Positions 13,301 through 25,240 of a stretch of DNA of 64,000 bases are shown here, in pieces. The notes beneath the pieces were generated by a model that did no database searches, was not told the DNA's origin, and saw only the letters and a list, made by a program, of their open reading frames with translations. Both the position numbers and the translations under genes were made by a program. Within the stretch, counting starts at the first letter, position 1. Each line of letters begins with the position of its first letter. The DNA is from Lethocerus indicus. Lineage: Eukaryota; Arthropoda; Insecta; Hemiptera; Belostomatidae. The DNA lies in contig JACDQD010000103.1 of assembly GCA_019843655.1 (NCBI GenBank), forward strand, positions 744,001-808,000, given 5' to 3'.

Positions 13301-16300
13301 ATTCTTTCGTCATATTTCAGACCAAATAAGCCCGTGGGGACGGAGGAGGGCAAGTGGGATGGATATTCCATACCGTTGAGGGGACAGCAGGCAAATACCT
13401 TTAATGAGGCTCTAACGAGGTTGGCGGAGATGTGGAAACGTCCCAAAGGAGGCCAAAGCGGGCGGCCGTGTCAATGCCCGGGGCCGGAAATCCTTCCGCG
13501 CATTTAATGCCCCTCGTCGGGGACGATTATTCGCCCTGGCGTCCGCCGTTAATCCGGCCCAGATGAAAGAGAATGGGGATTCACCAATGAAGTCGGGCCG
13601 ATTCATAGTTAATGGAGTTTAACCGGTGACCACGGCCCGTTTAATCTGCGCTATCAATGCAGGTGGAATGGTTTCCCGGTTAATTGCCGAGCGCGCTTGG
13701 CGCCTGGCCTGCATCTGGGCCCGGCCGCTATTTATGACTCCTCATTACACATTCGGCTTGATTTGACCGTCGACCCCTCGACCATTCCGTTTATGGTGGC
13801 GCCGCTAACCCGCCGCAATACACGCCAGTGCCGGCCTGTCTACACCGCCCTTCCACTTATTACATCGCCTCCTGATATTAACTTTGTATTAAGCTTATAA
13901 CTTCTTGGTGTATTGAAGTGATAAAACCTGGAGATAAGTTTGAAGAGTTTGCAGGAGGTTCCTTCAAGTTCCTCCTTGCACATGTATGCATGTTTTCATT
14001 GTGTAACAATTATTAGCCATTACTTTTTGTCCGGAGGAGAGCTAAGCAATGGCGACAGTATCCAACTGCACGGAATCGATGTTATTCGAGTAATGCTAAA
14101 CCGTTGTGTCAGGTAAAGGAAAAATCGGTTGGTCATTTGATGGGCAGGTGGAGGGTGGGCCGTTTCAAAGGGCTGAAAATAAATATAAGTGAGACTGGAT
14201 ATGGGTGTTGGGCCGCTGGGAAAATCAACACCGTCCAATAAGCCGGAAACCAAACAAGTTTGCACGAGCGTCGGAGGCGCGGGTGCCGCAATCGCGGCAA
14301 TATTTGAAGCGCGTGGCGGGGAAAGGGAGATACAAAGAGAAACCGTCAGATTCAACAGATCAAATGACGTCGCCGATCCTGTTGAATATCACTCCGTTTG
14401 CCCAATTCGCATTTATACGGTAACTTCGCTCTATGTAACCTCGTCTAATCGAACGAAACATCATTTTTATAAATAAAAAATATATATACGGAGAAGAATT
14501 AGGTCTGTTTCCTCATCCATAATAATGACGACTGTGAAACCCATATCCAATATTATTAAGGAAACTACAACAGCACATCAGAAACAAGCCACCCTACCTT
14601 TCAACAACGAGATCTGCCATAATTCAATTCTAAGTGAAATCTAGTCACTAGTTTGCTGATTCATATTACCATATCGTTATTGTAACATTTATACACCTTA
14701 TTTCCTACAAGTATAGATATGTGTAATTTGACAGAATACAAAAATCGGTATGATATTGTATATATCGAAGGGTTGATTGAAAATCACCTCCATAATCCTA
14801 TGGTAGTTAATTCGTAAGGGGAACCAATTACTTGTGTGCGGGCCACGCCGTGCCCAATGAGGGCTCGGGTTTTTTTCCTCTTTACCCTCGGGACGATCCT
14901 CGAGGAACAATTGGCATGGGACCAATTCCGTTCGGAAGGGGGAGGCCCCCAGCCAATTACATGTTGATTAAGGCGTCACTTGTGGAACTGGACGAGAGAC
15001 AACAATGAGAGAGTGGCCATTGTTGGGAAGTCTCCGGTTCGCGCCACCGGCCGGCACAACAATGGTCTGCTTAATTCCTAACCCCCTCTCTCTTGGTTGA
15101 TTGGAAAACAACTCTGGGTTCAACCAGCCGATAATCTTGAAAAATCACTCTTCGATCCACTCAGTGTCCGGTCGAACAACGGTTGAAATTAATAATAAAT
15201 AACTATATAGCTGGAAAAATGTATTCAGCTGAACTCAGAACTGAATTAGAAAATAGGTAGATTACCGGTGTTAATCCGGGATTCGCTCGCCGGATTAGCC
15301 TTAGGCTCTCCTTAACGTTAAATCCGGCTATGATTTATTTATCTTTGTTTACCCACTGTGGGTCAATTTACTCAGTCTGTTCGTATTTAGAGCGCTCCGA
15401 GAGATGGAAGCCGGCTCTTTATAGCAGATATATTTAGCATTCCATAATAAACCACTGTCGGCCAAATAATTACGCTGTAAGTCATCGCCGATTGCCCGCA
15501 GGCCCGGAAAATCCGTGCTTAATATTCCCTACAACTTAAACAACCTGTTTATGTTTTAATTCAGTGCATGAAACCCTTTCACTTGTTGCCGATAAATGAA
15601 ATATTTCATTTTCCTATCTCTCCTTAATTATGCTCGTCGAAAAATGTTTTCTTATTCATTATTTCTTTTACTTTAAGCAGACACATATACTCTGTAACAC
15701 GTTTCACCGTGCTAAAATGTGAGTGTCTGACATGTGCGGTGCAAATTTTTACCATGGTGTTATTCCGCATAACAAGTCTCAGCACTCGGTTTTCCTCGAG
15801 CCGTGCAACTTCTTATCTGAAGAAGGTAACCGCATTTGAAGAAACGGGCGAAGAGTCCCTCCGGGCGCATCGTCCTGGATCCCTCCCTTGGGTTAGTTCA
15901 GTCAGCGTCATCATCTTCGCTAGCTTCACCCCCCGCCATCTCGCATATGTTATTCCACGCTGTGAAGTTCACTTTGATTTCCCACACACTATACACTGTT
16001 ACTACAACAATAGCTTTCCTGAGACATAAATTGAACTAGAACTACAATTACAGAACTTATTTTAACCTTTGCTTATGTATTGATTTATTCTTTGATAATT
16101 ATTTCGATAGCTAAATTCGATACTAGTATTGAAAATACGTCGGATGCATTGAAAGGAGTGATGTGGTTTCTTCAATTATTTTCTTTAGCGAATTCCTGTT
16201 CAAAGATCAACATTAGTTTGTATTTGACTATGCACCTAACAATCATAGTATATTCAGACGAAAATCAAACCGGATCGATTAGTTCATGTGTATAGCATTA

Positions 16301-18430
16301 ATATTTTCCGTCCCTATTTCAGGAATTTACGTTGTTCGTGTCCTTCGGTGTTATGGATAGTGTGTCGCCCTCCCGCAAGATGGAGGTTGTGTTGGGGTTG
16401 GGCCTGAATTAACCGGAGGCTGTTCAACCCCCTCTACAGCGGGGTATTTTTGGAGGACTCCCGCCCTCTGCTCATAAATATTATAACAATGGGCTACATA
16501 TGTGCCTCTGACAACCCTTCAAGCCCGATCTCGAAATAGGCTCAATTATAATGCGTTAACGAAGAGCCTGTCGTTACCATCTGGGACGCCCTAGTTGAGG
16601 GCCAAGGTATTCATGGCTCGAGTTTGCAAGGCAGCTGCTTGAATCTAATCTTTCTTGCGCAGACAAAACTTTCATTTCTGCTTCTTCTTCTTCCATCGTT
16701 TCATATTTTGGTTAAATTGTTTTCACAATGGTCCAGGTGTGCATTAAACATTTCATCCTTAGCGTTCGCCACATTTTGTTATCTCAGTTATCATTTTGTT
16801 TATTAATATCACTGTTATACTATCGAACCGAGTGATAACAAAATATGTTTTCGTGAAATATTTCCACGGTTTTATATGATTACAGTGATAATGTAGACGG
16901 TACAGTACGAGCGTGATTTATTATATTACTATCGGAATACTACGGATGATGACGAGAAGACTTAAGTTGGTGCAGGGTGGGATCAAAAAGCGCGAGGCGA
17001 CAGGGACTTCGTATATTAATATTTTTAAAAATCATCCATTAGTTACACTCCGGTCGGACAGTTCTCGAAAGAAGAGTTTAACTTTGGAGGGTCCCTACGC
17101 TTTTTTTCAATATAAAGAGTAAGGTAATGGAGAGCGCTACTGTTTGCTTGTTTAAAACACTGTGTACACACATCTCATCTAGTTCGCCCGGTAGAAAGTA
17201 CGATTTTTAATTAAAGCCGAAAGTATAATTTTAGAAGTGACTCCGCGGGAGCGCGTGTATTAAATTACTGCGAACTTAAAATTTTTCTGTCGGGTCGGTG
17301 GACACAAAACATTTTAACAGAATTTTCATGAACAAATTTTGAATATAGGACCGACGTTTATGAGAAATATACGGTTTTTTGTCTCTTTTATATTCGACAT
17401 TAAAACGAATAGTATTGCGTTTCCCATTTCAGCTTATTCCTTTTATAGGATTTTTTTAATGCCCTGGGCCTATTCTGTTGACGTCCAAAATGTTTTCCGG
17501 CGGCTCATTTTTCAATTGCCGTCGTCCTCATTGTAAATCACTTTGTAGCTCGTCTAAAAATATTGCCGCAATATATTTTCGCCGAAAACTACCGAATAAA
17601 ATCTAACGTGATGTAATCTACAAACGTGGGGTGATTTATTGCCGGCAGCATGCGGATTTGTGGCCGGCGATTATTGAAATGACGGAAGCTTCTAATGAAT
17701 TGAGGTCAATTACAAATTATGTATTAGTTATCCAATAAAGTGAGTGTTTGGAAACTGCCGTCGGGTTTTGGATCAACGGAGTATGTATGACAAGGAAATT
17801 ACTTTTCATATTCAATTAAATGGAGTTAATGGAAGATCAATTCATGCTCACATTAAAATTTAAAGTTTGAATTATGCCAGCGGTGAGGAATGTCTTGAAA
17901 ATAATCTTACAACTGTAAATATGAATCTGCTTGAGATATCCACCATCTGTTACGAATTCATACGAAACTTGGTGAGTTGCCAATCATAATGTTATCAGTT
18001 AAACAGGAATTAAAAGTGGTAGAGCTGATTGTTCGTGATGGAGAATGCAAAGCGACGTTATTCAAAGGAAATGGTGTAATAATGATGTAAAATGGTGTAA
18101 TAAAGCGATACCGGATATGGAAGGGGGGGAAACAAGCTGGACATTTGTTTCATGTTCCGTTTTTCGTCGAGGGTATATTTTGGTGCGATGCAGATAACAT
18201 CCAGGAAACCTATTATGTATATCACTCCGACTAAAAACTATTCCACGGCGTTCAACATTGAATATTTCCAGTTCCCCATTTTTCGTTCGAACTTGATTAC
18301 AAATTTGTTGGAAAAGAAAATAACTCAATACTAATATTCCCTTAATTCTCCTCAATATAAAATAAAAGGGCAAACTCATAATTGGTATCCACAAGTATAT
18401 ATATTGTTTAATAATAATAAAATTTTAATA
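13301..18430. other. Non-coding region up to ratchet point 1
   Basis: Islands lie at about 13320-13870, 14110-14430, 14810-15110, 15270-15540 and 16320-16620. From about 16800 to 18430 the sequence is mostly AT-rich and leads into the acceptor at 18463. Both-strand overlapping frames at 14020-14476 are compositional. Confidence 0.6.
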
Positions 18431-18510
18431 TTTTTTTCTAATTTTATTTATTTTATTTTACAGGTAAGCCTCGAGATATCGATGCAGTTTTGAAGTCTTT
18501 GTAAGTACTG
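18431..18510 (+). other. Ratchet point 1 (recursive splice site, strong) with 37-nt cryptic exon
   Basis: A complete 3' splice site is joined directly to a 5' splice site, with the junction between 18463 and 18464. Upstream is a CTAAT branch-like motif (18438-18442, branch A about 22 nt from the junction), then an almost pure T/A pyrimidine tract and CAG. No AG occurs from 18396 to 18461, a long AG-exclusion zone. The next bases are GTAAGC, a good donor. A second, perfect GTAAGT donor starts at 18501 and defines a cryptic exon 18464-18500 of 37 nt. This is the known architecture of Drosophila and vertebrate ratchet points: the upstream exon joins at CAG, recreates a donor, and the rest of the intron is then removed. 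The alternative is an ordinary 37-nt microexon, open in one frame (KPRDIDAVLKSL). Its length is not a multiple of three, so inclusion alone would shift frame. The splice signals are directly seen; recursive use is inferred. Confidence 0.65.
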
Positions 18511-19764
18511 TCAAATTAATTAAAATTTTTTGGGGAAGCACATGTTTTTGGTATATCAATCTTGCGATATCTTGCCCAGAACTGGTCCAAACGACCCTAT
18601 GTACTATAATTTATGTAAGTCACTATGTTATTAGACCTTTCCCTTTGATTGAGGTGCTCGTAGTCGCTTTATATTGTTACTGTTCTGCATGGGGTAAAAC
18701 TCATTTTGAGGGCTTTATAGGGTATTCGATGTAATATATTTTTTCTTAGCAAGTATGTGAAAGTTTTTCTTTCATTAGGACACCTTTAATTCCGAACCAA
18801 TATATTCCTTTTCACCGTGGGCTCATTCTTGACCGGAGCGTGTTTTATCGGCGCGGATGTCCACGCCACCAGCCAGCCTTTGTTTTGAAATACAATCGTC
18901 GGAGCGACAAATAGAACAGCGGCCAAAATAGTGTCCCACTATGGGGCCTTTGATCACGCCGTGAACGCGCACCCCACCTCTGTGCATTTTAAAACCGAAT
19001 TGGGCCCCCGGCTAGACCGAATTACGAGAGAGGCACGATCTATTTTCAGACTTTCCCTTTACTGTTGGTTCGGTGGTGGCTGTGAATATTTTCAGCACGA
19101 ACGGGGCTTAATAAATGCGAGATTTCCAAAGTGAAATTAATAAAAAAATCGTGGGAAAAAGATGGTGAAACTCGACGCGGCGGGCGGGACGAGGGCGACC
19201 TAGTAGCTATCCAACACCCCTAGTGGAACATGAGCTTGTTATTCATTGAACGCGGTTCACTCAATGATCATCTCGGACCCGGGAAGGAGGAAGAATGGAA
19301 TCGCCTTATTTTAGATAGTGCTTGCCTGACTATCCTTGTGAATACCGACAAAGCGTTCGAGAAATGCTTCCGATTTCCCATCGCCTTCATAAGCCATTCC
19401 ATCTTCGCCAGCGTGGATAGCTTAAATAAATCTCCTTTTCCGTTTCCCTGTTTCTCTCCAGTTTCTCCGGAGTACCGTTGGGGAAAATTTGATTTCTGAA
19501 TTTTCCCGTCGCAGTTCGCTTTTCTCCATGATGATCTTCTTTTTATCATCTCAAATCATCTTTATTTCTCGCGTGTTCTTTTTATGCCTTACTCTGATTC
19601 CTCTGCCATTTTCGTCTTACGCGGTCGTCGGCGGAAATGAGGTGCACACATTAACTACTACGCGGATAATTAGTTAGTTTCTCTACCACGTTATCGAAGT
19701 CATCTTCGGTGTATTTCGAAATTATCCTTAAGTGATTTTTTAGGAACTAAGTCACATTATATAT

Positions 19765-19830
19765 GGGTGTCTCGCCAGTCGTATTTCAGAGCGTTGGCCT
19801 CTCATGACAAAACTTATTCCAATAGAGAGA
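19765..19830 (+). mobile_element. Possible tRNA-like SINE head, degenerate
   Basis: GTATTTCAGAGCGTTGGCC followed by TCTCATGACAA resembles the D-arm to anticodon-arm part of a tRNA-derived SINE; TTGGC and GACAA can form most of an anticodon stem around a 7-nt loop. The expected B box is reduced to TTATTCCAAT near 19815. The call is tentative because only the 5' half is tRNA-like. Confidence 0.28.
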
Positions 19831-19837
19831 GTTAATA

Positions 19838-19862
19838 TGTACCAGAATCACATTCTGGTGTA
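19838..19862 (+). repeat. Stem-loop next to tRNA-like relic
   Basis: ACCAGAAT (19841-19848), spacer CAC and ATTCTGGT (19852-19859) form a perfect 8-bp stem that wobble pairs can lengthen. The 3' arm can pair instead with AGAATG just downstream, so two mutually exclusive hairpins are possible. It lies immediately 3' of a degenerate tRNA-like sequence and may be the tail part of the same SINE. Confidence 0.35.
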
Positions 19863-21145
19863 CTAGAATGTTCTCTTTGCTTTTATGACTGTTAGTTTAC
19901 TTGTATAGTACAGCGAGAGCACAGTCTCTACCTTCCTTTTTAATTTTAGTCCACGTTTTTGTGGATCTACTGGCTATTAGTACGGCCGAATAATATCAAT
20001 GTAATTAGGAGTTTTCATTATCTTGTATATTTACCTTTCATTAGTTTCATCATTTGTATTATAATTAATGAACGACGTAATCATTCTGTAGGGAATTACA
20101 ATAGCAATCTTGCAGCCTTTATAAAGCGCAATTACTTACTAGAGGACTTTGCACGCCATTATTTAATTACACCGGTAGGTAAAACAGTCGCTTTATCAGC
20201 GTGTAGCTGTTAAAATCATAAGTAGTACCATAATGTCTTGCACTTTTATTTTTACATCATCTCATTTGCAAAGAATATCCTTTTATCTTAAGGTATTGCA
20301 AAACGTAAAGTGTCGGCTAGATGTATCAACAGTACTTGAATAGCATAATCAAATTGAAGAATATAATATATAATTAGGTTTAGTTCTCAATACCAGCATC
20401 ATAATTACTATTTAGATACCGTTATTCCATATAGGATATTTCTGATCTTTTTCCGTCCTCTTATTGGGATTTTGTGTATTCCCTTTGAATTAGTGTTTTT
20501 CCTACGCAAACGGAAATATTTAGAGCAGATATATAACATTCTCTTTGTTGGTCGGGAGTTTGAAAAAAAATTGCGTTTCGAAACGTTGTTCGCAACATCC
20601 GCAACGAGAATTATAAATATTTTATGATTTCTTGAAATTAAATCTGACTGTGCGTATTTACGGGCGTTTTGAATACTGACGAGTGAAAAATCGTACTATT
20701 TCGTATGTTCAGGGCAGTAAACTCCCAGGAAATTATTTTTCCTACATCAGTGCGCATGCGGGGAAGAGGATGACTGGGGATCACGTGATGCGCGACTTCC
20801 CGCTCTACGATGAAGCCGGGAGAGAGCGCGTGACATCTGTTTTAGCCAGGGTCGCTTCTACAGCACTTTAAAGCGTGAATAAAAAAAAATCTAGCCTGAA
20901 ATTTCAACTTCCTGGGACTTCTCGTTAGGAGCTATACTTTTCGGTAGTTCGTACGACGATTCTTCATCAAGATACTTTTCTTTGCAGTCATACACCCATA
21001 TCATCAGACAGGAGACGTTTAAGTTACTCTACCCGAACGACAGAATGAACTAAAAATAAAAACCGCCCATATTTCATTCGGTGTCTATCGTGCCGGAAAT
21101 AGAAGCACAATCGGATTTATTTAGCCCCAGGCATTTCGAATGTAT

Positions 21146-21212
21146 TTGGCAGCGCTGGGATTTGAACAGCGTTGCTAGCCCCACGTGTCAGTTTACCAAT
21201 TTACCCTGAAAT
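21146..21212 (-). mobile_element. tRNA-derived SINE relic
   Basis: On the - strand there is a B box GTTCAAATCC (complement of 21158-21167) that fits the RNA polymerase III consensus GTTCRANNCC. A degenerate A box (complement of 21196-21207, AGGGTAAATTGG) lies 28 nt upstream of it, close to tRNA spacing. Flanking the B box, CGCTG and CAGCG can pair as a T-arm stem, but with a 9-nt loop, so it is not an intact tRNA. I see no clear SINE body or target-site duplication. Confidence 0.45.
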
Positions 21213-22589
21213 TCTATTAAATTCGGACATTCAGGAATCCTCAGCCCACCGATATCGCCCTTTCTGTTTGACGTGTTATATCCTGGGGTTATGTAATACG
21301 ACTGTTTCAGCATTTGGCCCCAGGTCATGTGTTTGATGGTTGATGTATTTACACAATAGAAATACATTATGATAAATATCTGTCAGTTCGGTTCATTTGA
21401 TCGAATCATTCGGAATAAAAATGTTTGGAGCATTGTCTACAAGATGTTCGTAAATATATGATTGTCTATAATATTGACTCTGTACAACGATGTTGTATTC
21501 TTAATGCACTCCAATACAACAATATCAACATTATATGTAACATATTGCTTCATGCCAATAACTCAGACTATTAATTCTAAGGATACCCTGGACTCTCCCA
21601 AATATTCCTTTTGGCGGAAGAACGTAATGTTGGGGTTAATTTGATCATATTTAACCGGAACCTGCCGCAAAGGTTTCGCCTGGCTCGTTGGATACAATCC
21701 AATATTGGATGTCGTCTGTAATGAGGTGTCATAGTTTCAACTGTAGCGCCCCCTTCACATTTTGAGATAGCGGTGGAGTTTGGGCGCCGAGTAATGGCCC
21801 GTTATGACCTCTCCAATTTTGGTTAGCCAGGGCACGTTTTAATAACTGATTTACAGAGCAGAGGACTACCTTAAATGGTCTGTCGCCCTAATGGCTTTCA
21901 CGGATTAGATGTGTACTAGGATACATCCAAAACTAAATACTTATTGATACTACGTACATTTGAGGCCACTCTTTCCCGTTTAAATTAATATTAAGTACTT
22001 GTTTTCATTTATATCCGAACGTTTCACTTTTCCCCTTCTAATTGGTTTTATGTATTGTAATCGTATTACATATAAACTGTAATGCATATGCACTGCTGTG
22101 AATTATCCTGTAATCAGAATTCACACTTGCTTTTGGATTTGTATTGTGAGGCCAAAATCTGGGAACCACCATATGAAGCTGGTACTGTACTCATTACTGG
22201 TTGTACTGCAACATAGTTCTATAGTGTCCTGGTGTTATTTCACGTCCACTCCAAATTAACTTTAAACTTTACCAGTAATTATAGATTTTATCCTTTCACA
22301 TCTCCATATTGTTTGTTGTGTATTACAGTCTTGATAATAATAATGGTTAATTTCAGGCAGTAGTTTTGGAGTACGTACGTCTTGAGTGATTTATTCCCTC
22401 ATTATTTGCGACTTTGTGAATATTGCAATTGTGAAAACAAGACCTAGGATAGCAGGGGTTGACCCTCTGCCAAAAATTCAATTGTTCTCTATTGGACGTC
22501 ACTTATATATTTATGAAAATAAATTAAAACGTTATTAAAATCGAATTAACTCAAGTATTGCCTACAATAGTCGGCCAATTGAGGTGCGA

Positions 22590-22607
22590 CTGAAGATGGT
22601 GAAAGCG
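22590..22607 (+). mobile_element. Dispersed repeat motif, copy E (opposite orientation)
   Basis: CTGAAGATGGTGAAAGCG on the + strand matches the - strand of copy A (CTGAAGATGGTGAGCGG). Stem II is collapsed to four bases. The match is short and may be coincidental. Confidence 0.2.
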
Positions 22608-22674
22608 AATGTTCTGTGACAGGTGGCGGTCTTGCTCGGTTCAAACATCGGGGCGGGCTCTGTGAATAGTCGCT

Positions 22675-22828
22675 AGGCAGGCAGTGGGAGGGGAGGGACA
22701 TTAGCGGAAATTAGAACGGGGGATGGAGAAAGAGGCGGGGGAGATCTCGGGGACGAGAGGCAGAAGAAGTGACGTGGAAGCGGAAGGGGAAGCCGGAGAG
22801 ATAGTAGAGGAAACCGGAGAGGACCTGT
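22675..22828 (+). repeat. Polypurine block
   Basis: About 150 bp are strongly G/A-biased on the + strand, with GGGAGGGGAGGG at the start and repeated GGAA/GAAG words. In RNA it would be dense in purine-rich splicing-enhancer-like words. As DNA it could adopt a triplex. A second such block lies at 24935-25040. Confidence 0.55.
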
Positions 22829-24934
22829 GCGCTCTAAAGGAGGCGGTAAACTGATGGGGGTTAGTCAGCAGCGGCTGCAGTTTAGTACTGGGCTCCGGGC
22901 AAAAACTCTGTCGTCACAAATTCGAGACCGGGGCCCTTCTAAAAACCATTTGAATGTAGTTAGTATTTTGAAATGGCTCCAAAACTCAAAGGCCGAGTTT
23001 AACACTTGGTTTATATTAATTTTGACTTTATATTTCCTGCAGGAAAATTAATGATTCATTAAGGAATTAAAATATCGGTCCTAAGAGGTACTACATTTAG
23101 AAACCTTCATCGAAAACTATTTTTACGAATTTAGACCACTATAAAGTAGGTTTCATTCGATTAACGAGACTTTAAGACTTTCACTCTTCAACTGGAGAAC
23201 TGTTTAAATATGGGGTTTAAAAAATCTTCATTTGACCTTTACGACAATGCTACTCTTCGGACATTATATTTAATATTCAAGACAATCAGTTTGAGCCTTA
23301 ATGCCTGCAAGACTGACATATTTAAATCTATAATACTGTCATTCATTTTACCGCACTGACAATTTCAATTTGAACCAGAAATCACAGTTCGCTGTCGAAA
23401 TAATCACAAATACATCTGGAAATTCAAATTACGATCATATGGAGTTAAGCCGCGCATAACGTATCGGATTATTACGTAAAGCATCGGGGAGTGATGAGCA
23501 TATCGAAGCGAGTGGCCGGCCGTTCACTACGCGAGAAGCTATTGAACCGGTTGAATCAAATCCTGCCGTCATTTGCTCCGTCGGCAAACGCTAGACTCAT
23601 GTCAGAGAAATGAAATTGTAATTACGGTAATGCCGTAAATTTAACCCGCGACGGATATACGTAGTCGGACGGCACCGCGGACGCGTCGTCTTGGGACACA
23701 TCGGTTTATTCTTAGCTACGAATATACGCGCTATCACACGCATATATTGACGCTTGTTAATTGGTTCATATTTAATTCATCACTACACGAAATGCACACC
23801 TAATGAATATGCATGCGGTACCGCCAACGAGTTAGACAATTGTGTACCTACCAACCTCGCCGCTATCGTGCCGGCGCTATAAAACTAATCTCACGTTCTG
23901 TTTTACTACAGGATGATATTTTATGCCCGACATTTGCATTCGGCTCTGTATAAGTGCCGTGAAGTTGGTAAGAGATGTTGAAAGACGGGATTTTTAATCC
24001 AAGTTTCAAATATCAGTAATAGGCGTGGAAGGGGGCGATTTTATGTTATCCGTTTTTCGTCCGCAACTGTTTAGAATATTGTCATCCTTCCGGTCTTTTG
24101 TCTACATAAGTAGAACTGGCGTAAGTCCGAAAGATATAGGAGCGTTAATTACTTCTTTTAGGTAGTTCACAGTGGAACTGCGACAAATCAATATAGGCGG
24201 ATGCGACATGAAAGCGATGTCGATAATGAAGTCGCAGTATCTCCAGCGGACTTGGCCAAGTTCCACTAAAGCGATGTTGAAGGCGGGGGGATTTCAAAAC
24301 GCAGGGATTCTAGGGGATAAAGGGCGGTATTAACGGATACTGGAAAGTAACGAGCCGGGCTGAGTGTCTCAGATCTATCCCGGATGCCGGCGGCACTTGG
24401 GCACGTCTGTTAACGATTAGGCCGCCCCCTGACCCTCAGTTTTAAATCCCTCCCGGCCAACGGATCTTACTGCTTCTCATTACTCGACAATTTCCCGGAG
24501 AAATCTGCCTGAGGAATTTCTGAACTGAGCTTTGTTCTCTGCAGATTTCCTTTTTGTTATTTCGCGTCCTTAAAATTAAGGGCCCTCGTCGACTTAGGAT
24601 TCTTGTCTCGAGCGCAACGTAAATCTTGTAAGCCCGCTGATTTGCCGCAAGAATGAAATATTGAAAGTTAAATTAATTCATAACCAAACCGGGATTAAGT
24701 AACATATAGTAAGATAAAAATATTACCATTGTTTTTTGGGTCAGAGCGTAGGGCACAAACTAGAGAAAACCATAGATCGGACAACATTGAGGGATATAAA
24801 AAAGTTGTGGCACTTTTTCTATCGTGTATCACAACGTTCTTTGAGTGATTGATTTTGAATAGTTGTATTTATTTTTAGTTTTTTATTTATTTGCGGTTTA
24901 AGCGGGTTGACAGTTAGTAGCCGGTTCTTGGATA

Positions 24935-25040
24935 GCCGGTCAAGGGGGGAAGAGTGAGTAAAAGGAAGGAAAGGGAGGTGTCGTATGGAGGGAGGGAGGA
25001 AAGGAGTTTGTGATAGGTAGTTCTGAAGGGATAGAGGGTG
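24935..25040 (+). repeat. Second polypurine block
   Basis: GGAAGG, GGGAGG and GAAAGG words are packed together and include a donor-like AGA|GTGAGT near 24953. No good upstream acceptor is visible, so I do not call an exon. Confidence 0.5.
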
Positions 25041-25240
25041 ACAGGTGGGCCAGTTGCATTATCTGCCGAGACAGAGGGGCGAGCCCTGAAGGGGAGCCCT
25101 ATAACTGTAGCCTCTCGAAAGGGGACACACCTTGGAAGGGGTCCACCGAGCCATCATCTTGAGATAATTCTTAAACCGGGACCTTCCTCAAGTCCTCCAT
25201 TATTGCTAAACCTTTGCAACTGAAAACAGTGTAAACTGCG

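Larger units (their letters stand above)
18511..22560. other. Non-coding region with two tRNA-like relics
   Basis: A GC-richer island lies at about 18800-19220; overlapping frames at 19230-19549 occur on both strands. The rest is AT-rich apart from the two relics and their adjacent stem-loop. Nothing else is recognised. Confidence 0.55.
22561..25240. other. Non-coding region with polypurine blocks and CpG-rich stretch
   Basis: Apart from the two polypurine blocks, 23440-23880 and 24230-24620 are rich in CG dinucleotides (GTCGGACGG, GGACGCGTCGTC and similar). No gene is seen. Confidence 0.55.

Noticed and set aside
24150..24172. TTCTTTTAG|GTAGTT junction
   Set aside because: The acceptor is fair but GTAGTT is a weak donor, and no second donor follows closely.
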